DNA from: Gnetum montanum
Lineage: Eukaryota; Streptophyta; Gnetopsida; Gnetales; Gnetaceae
NCBI GenBank assembly: GCA_015680685.1
Contig: MNCI01005370.1
Span: 53,266 to 117,265 of the forward strand
Reading direction: 5' to 3'
DNA: 64,000 bases
Part shown: positions 36,332-47,929 of the stretch, piece after piece
How positions within the stretch are numbered: the first letter of the stretch is position 1
Layout: each line of letters starts with the position of its first letter
Program-made: the position numbers and the translations under genes
The notes under the pieces: model-generated
Database searches by the model: none
The model's input: the letters and a program-made list of their open reading frames with translations, nothing else
What the model was told of the DNA's origin: nothing

Positions 36332-39300
36332 GTGAGATCTTTCTATCCCATCCCCCCCATCTTTCCCCTTGCTACACCCAACGTAGGTACAACTAGGAAG
36401 CCTAGCATGGGTAAGGATGGTACCACCACTTACCATATTTGGCAAAGGGGTACATCCTTTTTGACAAACCCCTTTACTATTTATAGTAACTTGTTTTGGA
36501 TGTTTTTCATCATTTTTAAGTTTTTGTTATTTTCACTGTTGAAATTCATAATTTTGACCATCAATTTAGAGCCCATATTTAGCCTTTTTAGCATCATATT
36601 CATGTTTTTCCAACAGTCAACCAAGTTGCCCTATGATTTCACCAACATTATGTCTAACCAACAAGCTTTAAGGATCTATGATCCCAAGGACCCTACCATA
36701 GCTGAATGTAGATAATCTTTGAGACTTAGGGGGATGAGTCCTTGGTTCTAGTAATAAATGAAGAGCACTTCATCTTCATTTGTGCCAAGATCTAGGCTAG
36801 CATGTTGATTCCAAAAATGGAAGTAGAAGCCAAGAGGGAGTTTGAGCTCATATATAGTAATGGGAAGGAGTATATTCCCTCCTTGTATGACCAAATACCC
36901 CTCACCAACGTCTATGCTAGCATGCTATCTCACCTAATTGAGATGGATGAAGAGGACCAAAAGGCTACCTTGGATGGGCAACCAAACGAGGAAGATGAAT
37001 TCATGGCGGAATGATTCCAAAATCATATTGGGTGCACTTTTACAAAAAGCCACCCCTAAGATAATAGGGCTTACCTCCACCTCCTTTGTCTCTTCCACAG
37101 AGCATGTCCCATCACCTTTGTCCTTGACTTACCTGACCATGTTTGGTCCTATACTAGTTATTAATATGCACTAAACACAATTGGTGCCATAGTCCAAAAT
37201 TCTTCATTTCTCCATGACATTCACCACCTAGCCAAGATTCATACAACCATTATTAGTGGTTGTTACCACTACCAATCCATTGACTAAACAAGTGGGATCT
37301 ACCATGGGATCCAAAGAAACCCAAGGACACATATCCCTTTTGCTCTATTTGTGCCCCAAATATTGGCAAAAACATCTTTATCCTTGTTTAGCCCATCAAC
37401 TATAGTAATAACCCAACATTTTCGTTTCATTCTACAACTAATACCAAGGCCCTAGGCCTCCAGATAGATGTCACAACCATTTTTCCAAACTTTGTAATCA
37501 ATAGGGGCACACCAAGGACTAGATAAAATCTCTTAAATGATCTAGGACTTAATTGAAAAGTTATGGAAACTTGAGGCTTCCACTTTAAAAAATATGAAGA
37601 TAATAGACTTATATTAAGATGATCCCATCAATTCCATAGTCCCATCACTAACTCTTTCCCTTAGTATCCCTATTTTCTAGTTCATCAAGTACAATGGTGA
37701 CGATGATTTGAATGCCCATCTGATTACCTTCCGCTCCAACTACTTGCTATTACAATCATGGCCACACAATGTAATGGGTATTTTTCCAATTTACTTGATT
37801 GGGAAAGAACTTGATTGATACTGTGCCCTACTTAGATGATCTATATCCTCTCTTAAGGATCTAATAGTCAAATTCGTTAACTACATCAAGTATAACTTGA
37901 AGCTCGACACCACACTTGAACAGTCGATGAAGGTCAAGTAGGGATTCCTAGCACTAGTGAAAAAGTTCATCCAACAATGGAATAATCTACTAAATGAGAT
38001 ACCAAAGCTTATAGCCAAAACCCATCTTTTAGCTATATATACAAGGGGATAGTCAATGATTTCATTAAGTCTAAACTATACTACCTTAATGCATGGTCAC
38101 CTAGTTAAGCATTCTCCTAGATCAAAAACATAGAAGATAACATGGAGGCTAGTCATGACCTTGCATATATGACATATAAGAATCAACATGCACAAAGGAA
38201 CAATTATAGGAATAAGAAGAACATGGTAGTGGCAACCATAACCAAAGAAGCCAAAATAAGAAATAAAGGGTCAAGGACCAACCCACCTAAAGTCCATGTT
38301 AACAACCAAGATAACCAACCATTGACCTCTGAAGCCATTGCATCAACCATAGCCAAAAAAAACTTTGAGTGGAAGGATAGGAAAAAATACACTACTTTTC
38401 CTCTAAAGTCATTTGAACTCTTAGACCAACTATTAAAGAGTGAAAGGATTCAATACAATAAGATGTTTGAAGTTGCTTACAAAAAACATGAAAGTGTATT
38501 TGAGATAGCCAAGGATTCCACTTGAGCAACAAAGGATGACCCATAGCTACAAAATTATTTTAAGCTAGACCACTTTTGCCACTATTATCAACTTCCTAGT
38601 CATGACACAGACTTCTACCTCATGTTGAAGGATGACCTACATAAGATGATAGATAGGGAAGAGCTGGTTCTAGATGCATCCAACCCTATTTGATTGCAAA
38701 ATGAATTTATGTAGGTGTACAATGACCCATTGAATGCTAATAATAGTGCATACATCATATTGGCATTCAACATTGATGTGGATTCTTGCAAGGGAACCAT
38801 TCATGATTTAGGTGCCCCCTCATGATGAAACGGCCTCTTCAGCTTCCACCAACTCAAGATCCCCTTCTATTGTAAGAGTACTATCATGAACACTTCCAAG
38901 TAAGTCCTTTGTCATTAGGGTGTCCTAACCCACTATAACCTAGCCAACCCATAGAATTAAACTATGGCCTCTTATGGTAGCCAATGCCATAGCTTCTTCC
39001 TCCCACACAAATGATAACAACAATAAGGTCTCAACCAAGCAAAGGAAGAAGCCAAAGTAGAAGCTAAATAAAAAATATGACATGAAAGCCAAGTTAGGGA
39101 AGGAAGTAGATCCACCAAATCCTACTTCCATATCCTAAGTGCCCATGACATCTACAACCCAAGCTACCTCCTCAAGCAAATCATGGGAGGACCCTAAGAG
39201 ACAAGATAAAAAGAAAGAAGAATAGCCATAAGAACCTAAGGCTAAAGTTCACATTTTGGGGAATATGGACGAAGTAAAGCATAACTAGGACAACAAGCCC

Positions 39301-39390
39301 ATGGCCAATGACAAGAACTTCCTCAATGTGTTGGAATAGGTCAAACAGTCCCTCAAGTAGAAGAACATAACTTTGAGCCTAAGGAACCTG
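36332..39390 (+). pseudogene. Element B leader and gag, decayed
   Basis: After a leader (about 36300-36500), gag starts near 36650 with NQQALRIYDPKDPTIAECR. An open piece follows at 36802-37014. The Gag core is at about 37685-37850 (DLNAHLITFRSNYLLLQSWP, then IGKELD, with W of the usual D-W-Y lost to a stop). KKYTTFPLKSFELLDQLL lies at about 38390, and a zinc-knuckle-like block HFCHYYQLPSHDTDFYLMLK at about 38570-38630 has one of the expected cysteines. The order and content equal element A. Many stops; at least two changes of frame. Confidence 0.82.
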
Positions 39391-39399
39391 ATCATGAAT

Positions 39400-40215
39400 T
39401 TTGCTACACATCATGAGGTGCTAGTCAAGATGTTGACTTCCATCCCTATTAGTTAGGACATCCCCATTAATGAGAAATCTATCCATGTAGTGATGGCTCC
39501 TTCTTCATCAAAGAAGAATAAGTCAACATCACTAGTATTTTGTGATAATGAAAGCAAGACTAGTTCTTAAAATGGTGATGTAACTAGGGATCATCTTTTT
39601 ATCACCATATGACTAGGCCAATATAAGGTGCATAGGATGCACCTAGATGATGGGTTGTGACTAATTCTATGCCATGCACTATCATTGAGTGCCTAGGCCT
39701 AACGAAGAAAATACAACATACAATAATTGTTGCTCTCAAGTCCTTCAATGGATCAAGGGAACTATCTTCTTAGACTTTCTGGCAGGGAAGCAATTCCCAA
39801 AAACTATTGATTTCTTAGTGGTGGAGGAGATGCTAGGGTTGAACCTTACCTTGGGAAGACCTTGTTTGGCTCAATTACAAGTCATTTCTTCATCTATCCA
39901 CCAAGATATTCACCTTCATCTATCATTTATGGTGATAACATCATTCCCTTGGCTATTAACAATGTGGACATAGAGTAGGGGCCTAAAGTGGAATTCCAAG
40001 AAGAGACTTCGATCCATGATGTCCACTAGCCTGAGAGAGAGGAGATAGCCAAGGACGATAATGACAAGTGATGGGATGCGCTATGGGATGAGCTCTCCTT
40101 CAACATCATTAGTGAAAGAGTTGCTGAATACAAACTTATGCAAAATAGGCCTTACAAATTTCCTAATCTTTTAAAGATTAGGAAGAATCTACATAAGTTA
40201 TTTACACATTGACCC
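39400..40215 (+). pseudogene. Element B protease, decayed
   Basis: HEVLVKMLTSIPIS (about 39410) matches HEVLIKILTSIPIS in element A. HLDDG at about 39640 marks the retropepsin active site (again DDG). The open piece 39689-39973 contains LNLTLGRPCLAQLQVISSSIHQ in an overlapping frame, the usual C-terminal motif with Trp changed to Cys. The block ends near 40215 with LLKIRKNLHKLF, equivalent to the end of A's block at about 24070, and is followed by non-coding sequence rather than RT. Confidence 0.78.
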
Positions 40216-41018
40216 TTCACCCATATCTTTATGATCATGTAACCATATGTACCAATAGCCATATAGCCTAACTTTTTTTGTTGACCTATTGTGCCTCTTT
40301 GTATGCTTTATTTTAATCTTTTATGCATGAAATCTAAGGTTTTTCTTTCATTTGCATTTTTAATTTATTAAAGCCTTTCTCTTTCTTTATCTTCCTCCTA
40401 TCATGTTATGAATTTCAAAACCTTATAAAAATTTCAAAACTAGAAAACCCATAAAAAACTTTAAAATAGAAAAATACCAAAAACATTAGTTTCCTTACAA
40501 TGTAGGCCTACCATGACCTAAAACTGGCAAAACCATAGCCTGTCTAGGACTTAAACCAACACCATAGTCTATTAAGACTTTAAACTGCTATCATAGTTTG
40601 CTAAGACTTTCAATTGGCACTATGGTCCACCATGGTCTTAAACTAGTGATAAATGTATGACTCATCATGACCTTAAACTAGTAAATAACCCTCACCCTAT
40701 AGTCATTCATAATCTTATAGTTTAGCCATTTTCTACATAACCAACGTAGCCATCCTTAACATAGTTATTTATAACATTTATAGTCCTAAAACTATAAAAT
40801 AATAAAGTCATCAACAACATATATAGCCAAAACTAAAACTAAAAATTAAAATTTAAAACATTTAAAAATATATATATCCATGGCCACAGTGTGTGGCATA
40901 AATATTAAAATAATAAACCATAAGTGTCAAACTATCTATAGCTCAAACATTGGACAACATTGTCCATATAACATCCAACATTAAAATTAAAATAGAATCA
41001 ATAAAAAGAGTTATCACA
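40216..41018. other. Element B: convergent intergenic region
   Basis: AT-rich, no ORF. It separates the 3' end of the gag-protease block (plus) from the 3' end of the antisense gene (minus, stop at 41019-41021) and holds the tandem repeat at 40500-40690. Confidence 0.5.
40500..40690. repeat. Tandem repeat of about 31-33 bp, element B
   Basis: About five copies of a unit like 'gacttaaaccaacaccatagtctatta'. It is the inverted counterpart of 23560-23780 in element A and related to 49110-49260. Confidence 0.75.
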
Positions 41019-41215
41019 TCAAGCATCTAGTGGTGCTAAGGGGGTATCTAGAGAAGGAGGTGGTTGATCATCATCATCATCATTACTGCTGTGATCTTTG
41101 ACATCACCTAATGCCTATGAAAAAACAACATATAATTAATCAATAACCAATAGTCAAAACTATAACTTAAACAAATCCAACATTACTATACAAAACATAA
41201 AAGCCATTGATGGGA

Positions 41216-41320
41216 TGTGATATCGCATGGGCTGCGATATCACATATGTGATATACGTGATATCGCATCCACTGCGATATTGCATTGTCCCCCGCGTTAT
41301 TACATACACGATATCACGGT
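41216..41320 (+). promoter_or_regulatory. Palindromic gatatcgcat cluster in the solo LTR
   Basis: Copies of GTGATATCGCAT and its inverse TGCGATATCAC alternate about every 15-20 bases just upstream of the TATA box, as an enhancer or binding-site cluster in the U3 region would. No factor can be named. Confidence 0.5.
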
Positions 41321-41332
41321 GCGCCACCAAGT

Positions 41333-41340
41333 CTATAAAT
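41333..41340 (+). promoter_or_regulatory. TATA box of the solo LTR
   Basis: CTATAAAT, about 125 bases from the LTR start, followed by an AATAAA poly(A) signal at 41508-41513. The order fits U3-R-U5 read on the plus strand. Confidence 0.65.
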
Positions 41341-44300
41341 AAGAGGTAGCTCTCCCTTTTTTCTCATCTAGATTTAGACCTTAGCTAAACTATTGCCATT
41401 TTTCCATTCCAGAGATAGAATAATTTCCATATGCCCGCAGTAGGAGTCTCAAAGTGAACTGATCTCTGTTCGAGCGAATTGTACCTGAGCACATGTTTGC
41501 GTGCAGCAATAAAGACAAACTTTCTGATAAACCTTGTATCATGTGGACTAAGCTAAATACGATTTAATTACTATTAAATGTTTAATTGCTTTCCTAGATG
41601 ATTAATCTCTCTTCACCCTTATCTCCTCATAATGTGGAATGAGTACGATTTAATCACAAGCATTTAAGTGTGACTACTTGGTAACCCAGTAGTGTACCTA
41701 GGATCTGTGCTTGGTGATCCCAGTGGTAGTCGTGCATGAAGTTTAGGATGTGTACAGATGATTAAGGACAGATGCTCATCACACTTAGGCTAGATTAGAT
41801 TCTTTTATGCTTTCTATCTTATCTTAGTAATTATTACTTTCCATTGCCTTCAGGAGTACCATTAGATTAGAGAACACATCATATACCTCACTCTGGACTA
41901 AACCATACATGAAAAATATAATACTAGTCTAGGTGGGAAGATAGCAAACTATGACCTAAGGCTAACTGTCTAGGTGCCAGAACTAGTCCATCTACGAAGT
42001 TCGACCGAATCATGCGTGAAAACGCTCGTATTCGTATGGTTGAGTGTAGGGGTATCTCGCCACTCATCAGCCATCAAACGTATGGGGAATCTAGCTCCAT
42101 GAACTCTTAGGGAGGATGTTGAAGGATAATCTCCAAACGATGGAGAATTTGGTCTTCTATCATGTTAATCCTATTAACATACCCAAATTTAATGCTAGTG
42201 AGGATGTTTGTATCCATACCCATCCATGATGGTAGCTCCCATGAAACTATAACTGTAGAGGCCTCATCTATAGCCATAGTGACCTAAGGAGTATGGGATT
42301 CGACCACTATGAGAGTTCTTTCAAAAAATTTGTAAACACTCTTAGTGTAAATGACCTTAATGAATAGCTTCATCTTACATCATTTAGTTGTCTCCTTCTT
42401 TAACCACTTCAAGTATGCCTACCGATTAGCCTTATACTATCTTTTATGATTATTTTGTGCCCAATGCCACTCTAGGACCTAGGATAGTTATAACATGAAA
42501 CATAACTTATAGAAAAATGACTAATGACATAGTAAAATGTAGCTCTTACCGATCTTAGGCACAACATATTGTAGCCAATCGATGATGTCCTTTGCCACAC
42601 TATGCATGAATTCTATCTTATTTGGGACCTCTATCCATGAATTCATGTGAAATGTGGATGTAGAGACCTTTACTAGTGGCTCAATAACTACAAAAGGCAT
42701 AACAATCATTAAGAGGTTAGAGAAAAGCTAAACATAATATCATGGGCTATAACAAGTTTGTTTAAGACATAGGCATACTTGGATCCTCATCCTTGTCAAG
42801 GATGATGACTGGGAATTACCTAATTAGTGGCTCATTGAACAAGGTATCTAGATCATCCATGTCAACATTGGCTAACCTTTTAGTTTCATGTTGTTATAAG
42901 AGTTCCTCCTCTGCATGTCTTTGTTCTTCCAATATGTAGTGGCCACATGCCTTTGCTCCTCAGTAGCATGTCTATGCTCCTCCTTTGCATGCCTCTACTC
43001 TTCTTCTGTAGTGGTAGCTTAAGCTACCATCTCTTGTTGTTGATCTATAGACATAACATGTTAGACAATTTGGTAGATATAGGCATAAGATATAGAACAT
43101 GACATAGCAAAAACATTAAAAATATAGTTAAACTTACCTATGAATACTTGATGTGAGAGGTTAAGCTTGAACATGATTTTTTGCTTGATGGGTGGCTATG
43201 ATGCTGGTGGTGCTTCCTCTATGGATCATTGCAACTTGGCCTTGGCTACCTCATCAATCTTGAAATGCAACCTTTGGGCCCTCAAGATGTTCGTTGGAAT
43301 AGTTAGAGGCTCCTCCCCCATGATGTCAATAGTTTCATACTACTCACCATCAAATCCTTTGATGGTAATAGACAATGAGTTTTTCATATCCTTTGATGGA
43401 TTCTAGACCTGCATAGTTGGATAAATATGCTTTATCTAAGCACTAGAGAGTTGGTTTGGGTTTTGGCTTATCCATCTTCCATTCCTGATCACCAACAAGA
43501 ACTCTACAAATCTCTTTAGGTAACCTACAAAAATGCATAATGCATGTGGATTATTGTAGAGGTGTCTTCATAGAGTGTAGGATTTCCTCCATGAGTCCCA
43601 TAGCCAAAGAAGAAGTCTAATTAAAATGATCACCCTCCATCAAGACCTTCTTGAAGGTTCATCCATGTGTGATACTAATTATCTTCTTTTGTGATTTTTT
43701 TTTGAAAAGGCATGGAATCAAAACAAAGGATAAGATTCCTTTGCTTTAGTATTTGTAAATCCATCTAAGGCAAGTTTAGAGTGGTCCTTGATGGTACCAA
43801 ACCACTTAACTTCCTTACAATGGCTAGCCTCCTTCACTAGTCTGGTGGAAATTACCATCTCATCAGTGAGAATACCAAATAGGTTATGAAAGGTTGCCTC
43901 ACTAATTATAATGACAATCAATATGCATTACACTATGGTGTAGAACATAATGGCTCCTACATTAAAAGAGTCAATGACATTCAACATCTCTATGAAGGAG
44001 ATGGAAGGGTTAGGCATCATGAAGACATTAAGCACACTGGTAAGTGTGATGTTTTCTTGGATGTCCTCAGATGCTTGCCCCATCAACCACTCCTATGTTG
44101 GCCACACATCACCAAACATCAGGCTAAGAGTATTCATGGAACATTTGAAAAGGGATATAGTAACATCAGAAGGAGTGGAAGGTCCTGCAAGCCAATAGTA
44201 ACTACCTAGCATTAGTACAAACATATTTAAACTATAGTTGAAGACCACAGGACACCTAAATAGCCATAACCCCTTATGTATAACATAGAAAATCATTCTT

Positions 44301-45689
44301 ATTCTTACCTTTCTTCTTATTTCTCAATGAAGCTTGTGTGGATGTCCTAATGGAAATGCATTTGTCTTTAATACTCTTGGGAGCCACCCACTAGTTGTGC
44401 ATTGGTTTGGAAACTACATACTTTTTCTAAATAGGTTTGAATGTGTTGGTGTATTCATCAAGGTCATCTCATAATTGTTCATAGATAATCTTGGGGCCTT
44501 TGGTAAATTAACTGAATGCAATTTAGACCACCACCAAGATTTGATCATCCTTGATTAAGCCTTGATCATTAACCCTATACCTGTAAGATGCATCTAAAAT
44601 TGATAAGTTTGGAAAGATGACAAAACTAGAAAAGCTAAAACATTAAAAAGTTGTAATAACCATGCTTACCCTTACAAGTGGTACACCATACCTAGGGGAT
44701 TCTATAATACAATGTGGACTCTATGCACCACCATCAGAGTATCAACATTTTACTAAGAATACTCTGGCATCTTCTAGATGTCAAAAAGGTAATGGATACT
44801 AATAACATCCCTACTCTCTACTAGTTCCCCTATTTCTTGGGCTACTAGATCATCAGTTATGAACCTAGTGACTAATCTTACAAACCTAGGTAGCAAGGTC
44901 TCAAGTATAACCCTAGCCATATTTGTAGATAAGTGTAACCATAGTATTATACTAATGTTATGTAAGACGTAGGCAAGGAATTCCCTTATCCTTGGTTAGA
45001 ACCATAATGAACCCTTCTCAAAGACCATGTTAGGTAAAGGGGTGTTTGTCTTGGATTGGCTGATACAACATAGGATGCCAACCAACTCAACCACAAGGAG
45101 TATGGCTTTTAGCACGGCCCTGTAGGGGGAAACAGGAACACCATTAGGAACATTCTAACACTTATAATTTCTTAACAAATTTTATTCAAAACATTATAGT
45201 TAGGAATGAAATTAGCCCTTGTAAAAAACTCTATGATGTTTATTCAAAATTATCCAAAAAATTCTACAACAACCATGTTACAACCTCCATAGCCATCAAA
45301 CTCTATAGCCAAAACATCACAACCAAAATATGCCTTCATCAAAACCATCCATTAACATAGATGCTTGAAAAACCTAGAAAATGGTCATAGAAAAAAGCTT
45401 GCTAAAACTAGTACAATTTCTTTATTTCTCATGAAACCAATGTTAGAGAATAATTAACATCTTTAGGCCTCATTAGTAGCATGGGACGTTGATAAGAAAA
45501 AATGCTTAATCATGTCAAAAAAGTCCATCTCCAAAGGGTAAATTGTTACAACTATAATTAAGCCTAATTTATAGATCTATGATGAAAAATTCATCCTAGC
45601 TCCAATTTTAGTGATTCTTCCATGGTGATTTTGAATGATATATTGACCCTAATTGCATAGATCTTGAGCCTAAAAGTCTTGTTGACAAC

Positions 45690-47290
45690 ATATCCTCAAT
45701 AGAGAAACCTCTAGAATGGCCTGAAAACCTAGTCAAAACCCTTGACCTAGAGCCTAGTGACATTACTGAAGACTCTTTAGTTGAGGTTCCTATCTCGACA
45801 CATAGTGGTGAGGAGAAAACACTAAAACTAATTTCCTCACTAGAACCTCAACAAGATCAAGACATCACCAAGGTCCTACAAGATAACATTAAAAACTTTT
45901 CCTAGTCATATCAAGATATGCTAGGTCTGAGACTATGCCTAGTACAACACAACATCACACTTGATCTGAGAATTAGACCTATGAAGAGAAAAGTGCATAA
46001 GATTAGACCTGATTTGGCCTTGGTAGTTCATGACAAAATCACAAAAATCTACCAAGATACTTTCACTAAGGTTGTGGACTATGTAGAATGGGTGTCCAAC
46101 ATAGTGGTAGTACCTAAGAAGAATAGGAGTATCTATATTTGCATCGATTTCCTAGACCTAAATAAGGCAACTATCAAAGATGATTTTTCTTTTCCTAGTA
46201 TTGATTAACTTATTGATACTACAACTAGAAATGTAATATGATCCTCCATGGATGGGTTCTTAGGATATAACTAGATTAGGATCAATCTAAAACATCAACT
46301 TAGCATAACCTTCATGACCCCTTTGGGTACTTTTTACTATACCATGATTTCCTTTGGCATTAAGAACATGAGAACAACCTACAAGAGATCCATGATGTAT
46401 ATCTTTAGTGACTACATGTTATGTTTTCTCAATTATTACATAGACGATATAGCTATTAAGACCAAAGTGGACAACAACCATGCTAATTACCTATATCTTG
46501 TACTTAAATAATGCCTTAAGTATGAACTAAAGCTTAATCCTAAGATGTGTATCTTCAATGGCAAGATTGGTAGGATGCTTGGCTTTGTAGTATCTAAGGC
46601 TAGGATACGTGTTGATCCTAATAAGATTAGATCCATATCCAAGTTAGCATCACCTACTAATCTTAAGGAGCTTTGGGGATTACAAGGTAGATTGCAATTT
46701 ATTTGTATGTTTATCGCTAAGCTTATAGATAAGCTACAACCTATGAAACACTTGCTTAAGAGAGGGGTTCACTATGAGTGGATAACTCAATGCCAAGAGG
46801 CCTTTAAAAACCTTAAGCAATAGTTGGCACAACTACGAATGGTCTATCCTCCATAAGAGGGTAAACCATTATACATCTACCTTGTCATCTCCAACATGTC
46901 CATTGCCTTTCTACTTTGTTAGAAATGTGATTATGGGGAAAAGATGTAAATATACTACCTTAGCCATGCGTTAGTTGCCCATGAGACTTGATACACTGAA
47001 GTGGAGAATTATTGTCTATCACTAGTCTTCTCATTGAAGAAGTGGAGATACTACCTCTTCAGAAGCTAGGCCAACATCATTTGCAAAGAAAACATGCTCA
47101 AAGCCATAACAACCAATATCTATGAGAATAGCTGTATAGCCCAATGGAAAGCCATAACAGTAGAGTTTTACCTTCATTATATTTCTTAATCCTCAAGGAA
47201 AGGTCAAGATATAGCTGTACAACTCACTATTTGTCCCATTGATGACCAAGTAATGATAGATCCTGAGTTTCCTGATGAACATGTCAACAC
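45690..47290 (+). pseudogene. Element B reverse transcriptase and RNase H, frame kept, stops throughout
   Basis: One frame runs from about 45690 through the integrase to 49055. The pre-RT linker (SIEKPLEWPENL, LKLISSLEPQQDQD) leads to RT motifs: RPDLALVV, WVSNIVVVPKKN, CIDFLDLNKATIKDD, SMDGFLGYN, FMTPLGTFYYT, and the catalytic YYIDDIAIKTK near 46440, followed by LKLNPKMCIF and GFVVSKARIRVDPNK. RNase H is at about 46950-47220 (KKWRYYLF, IAQWKAI). Stops fall at glutamine positions kept in element A: SID*L, YN*IR, LK*CL, RS*AN, IS*SS. RT copies the element RNA into DNA. The YIDD motif is intact but the protein could not be made whole. Confidence 0.9.
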
Positions 47291-47294
47291 CATT

Positions 47295-47700
47295 ATCCAA
47301 GTGCCCAAGGGTTATGAGGTGGTTATGCACTTGGATGGAGCTTCAACTACCCATGGAGCTAGTGTCACCAGCATCATAACATTTCCATATAATGAAATCT
47401 AATCATTTATATACTATTTTAAGTTTAAATGCATCAAAAATATACTAGAGTATGATAGTTTAATCAAGGGGATGATGGTAGCTTGTGAGCTAGGAATCAA
47501 GCACTTAATGATTAGAGGTGTTTCACAACTTGTGGTCAACTAAGTAATCGAGGTTTACACATGTAAAGCTAAACATTTACAACCTTATTGTGAATTAGGG
47601 AAGAAATTATTACAAAAATTTATAGATGCCGATATCCAACATATACCTCAAAATGAGAATTTCATAGCTGATGCCATTGTAACATTAGCCCTCAGTGTGA
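47295..47700 (+). pseudogene. Element B second (archaeal-type) RNase H
   Basis: In frame with RT: VPKGYEVVMHLDGAS, then ITFPYNEI, KNILEYDSLIKGMMVA and IRGVSQLVVN. It matches A's domain at 12320-12078. The Asp of the GDSQ motif is Val here. A dual RNase H marks the Tat lineage. The following stretch (QHIPQNENFIADAI, about 47640) is the usual end of this domain. Confidence 0.87.
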
Positions 47701-47929
47701 TGTCGGATGTATTTAGTAAGTTGTCCACCTTGATTGATGACTATGCTATTTCCATCACATAGAGGACTAAGGATACCTTTTTGGTTGTAGTACATACTAA
47801 TCCTAATAGAGAATGGTATGACAATATCAAATTCTACATTATGCATGGTGAACCTTCATAAGGCTTGACTACTACTCAAAAGGACACTATACATAAATGA
47901 TCAAAATAGTATGTCATAGTAGGAAATAA

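Larger units (their letters stand above)
41203..42074 (+). mobile_element. Young solo LTR (41208-42069) with perfect target duplication GCCAT
   Basis: GCCAT at 41203-41207 and 42070-42074 bracket 862 bp that start TGATGGG and end CTCATCA (TGATG/CATCA inverted ends). This is the product of LTR-LTR recombination after insertion of a whole element. It retains many CpG sites and looks far less decayed than its host, so it arrived much later. It contains a palindrome cluster, a TATA box and a poly(A) signal in plus orientation. It lies within the last intron of B's antisense gene. The superfamily cannot be told from an LTR alone. Confidence 0.88.
41019..45640 (-). pseudogene. Antisense intron-bearing gene of element B, unknown protein, decayed
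   Basis: Minus strand, between protease and RT, aligned with 19020-23217 of element A. Inferred introns: 45594-45120 (donor G changed to A; acceptor ccccctacag), 44669-44581 (GTAAGC...TTACAG, 89 bp), 44308-44185 (GTAAGA...TTGCAG), 43137-43045 (GTAAGT...CTATAG, 93 bp), 42778-42688 (GTATGC...TTGTAG, 91 bp), one opening at 42549 (GTAAGA), and 42079-41115 (enlarged by the solo LTR). Shared pieces: LVGILCCISQ, ISEATFHNLFGI, an EEHRHATEEQRH coiled-coil exon, FHMNSWIEVPNKIEF, AIDEAST, and the tail NDDDDDQPPPSLD ending at 41019. The exon matching A's LEDHMAFAEAQV is missing. Its 5' part runs into the start of pol. Function unknown. Confidence 0.72.

Noticed and set aside
36332-36715. 127-residue ORF in the leader of element B as a separate extra gene
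   Set aside because: Its first part is leader sequence shared with A without coding conservation; only its end (IYDPKDPTI...) is the start of gag.
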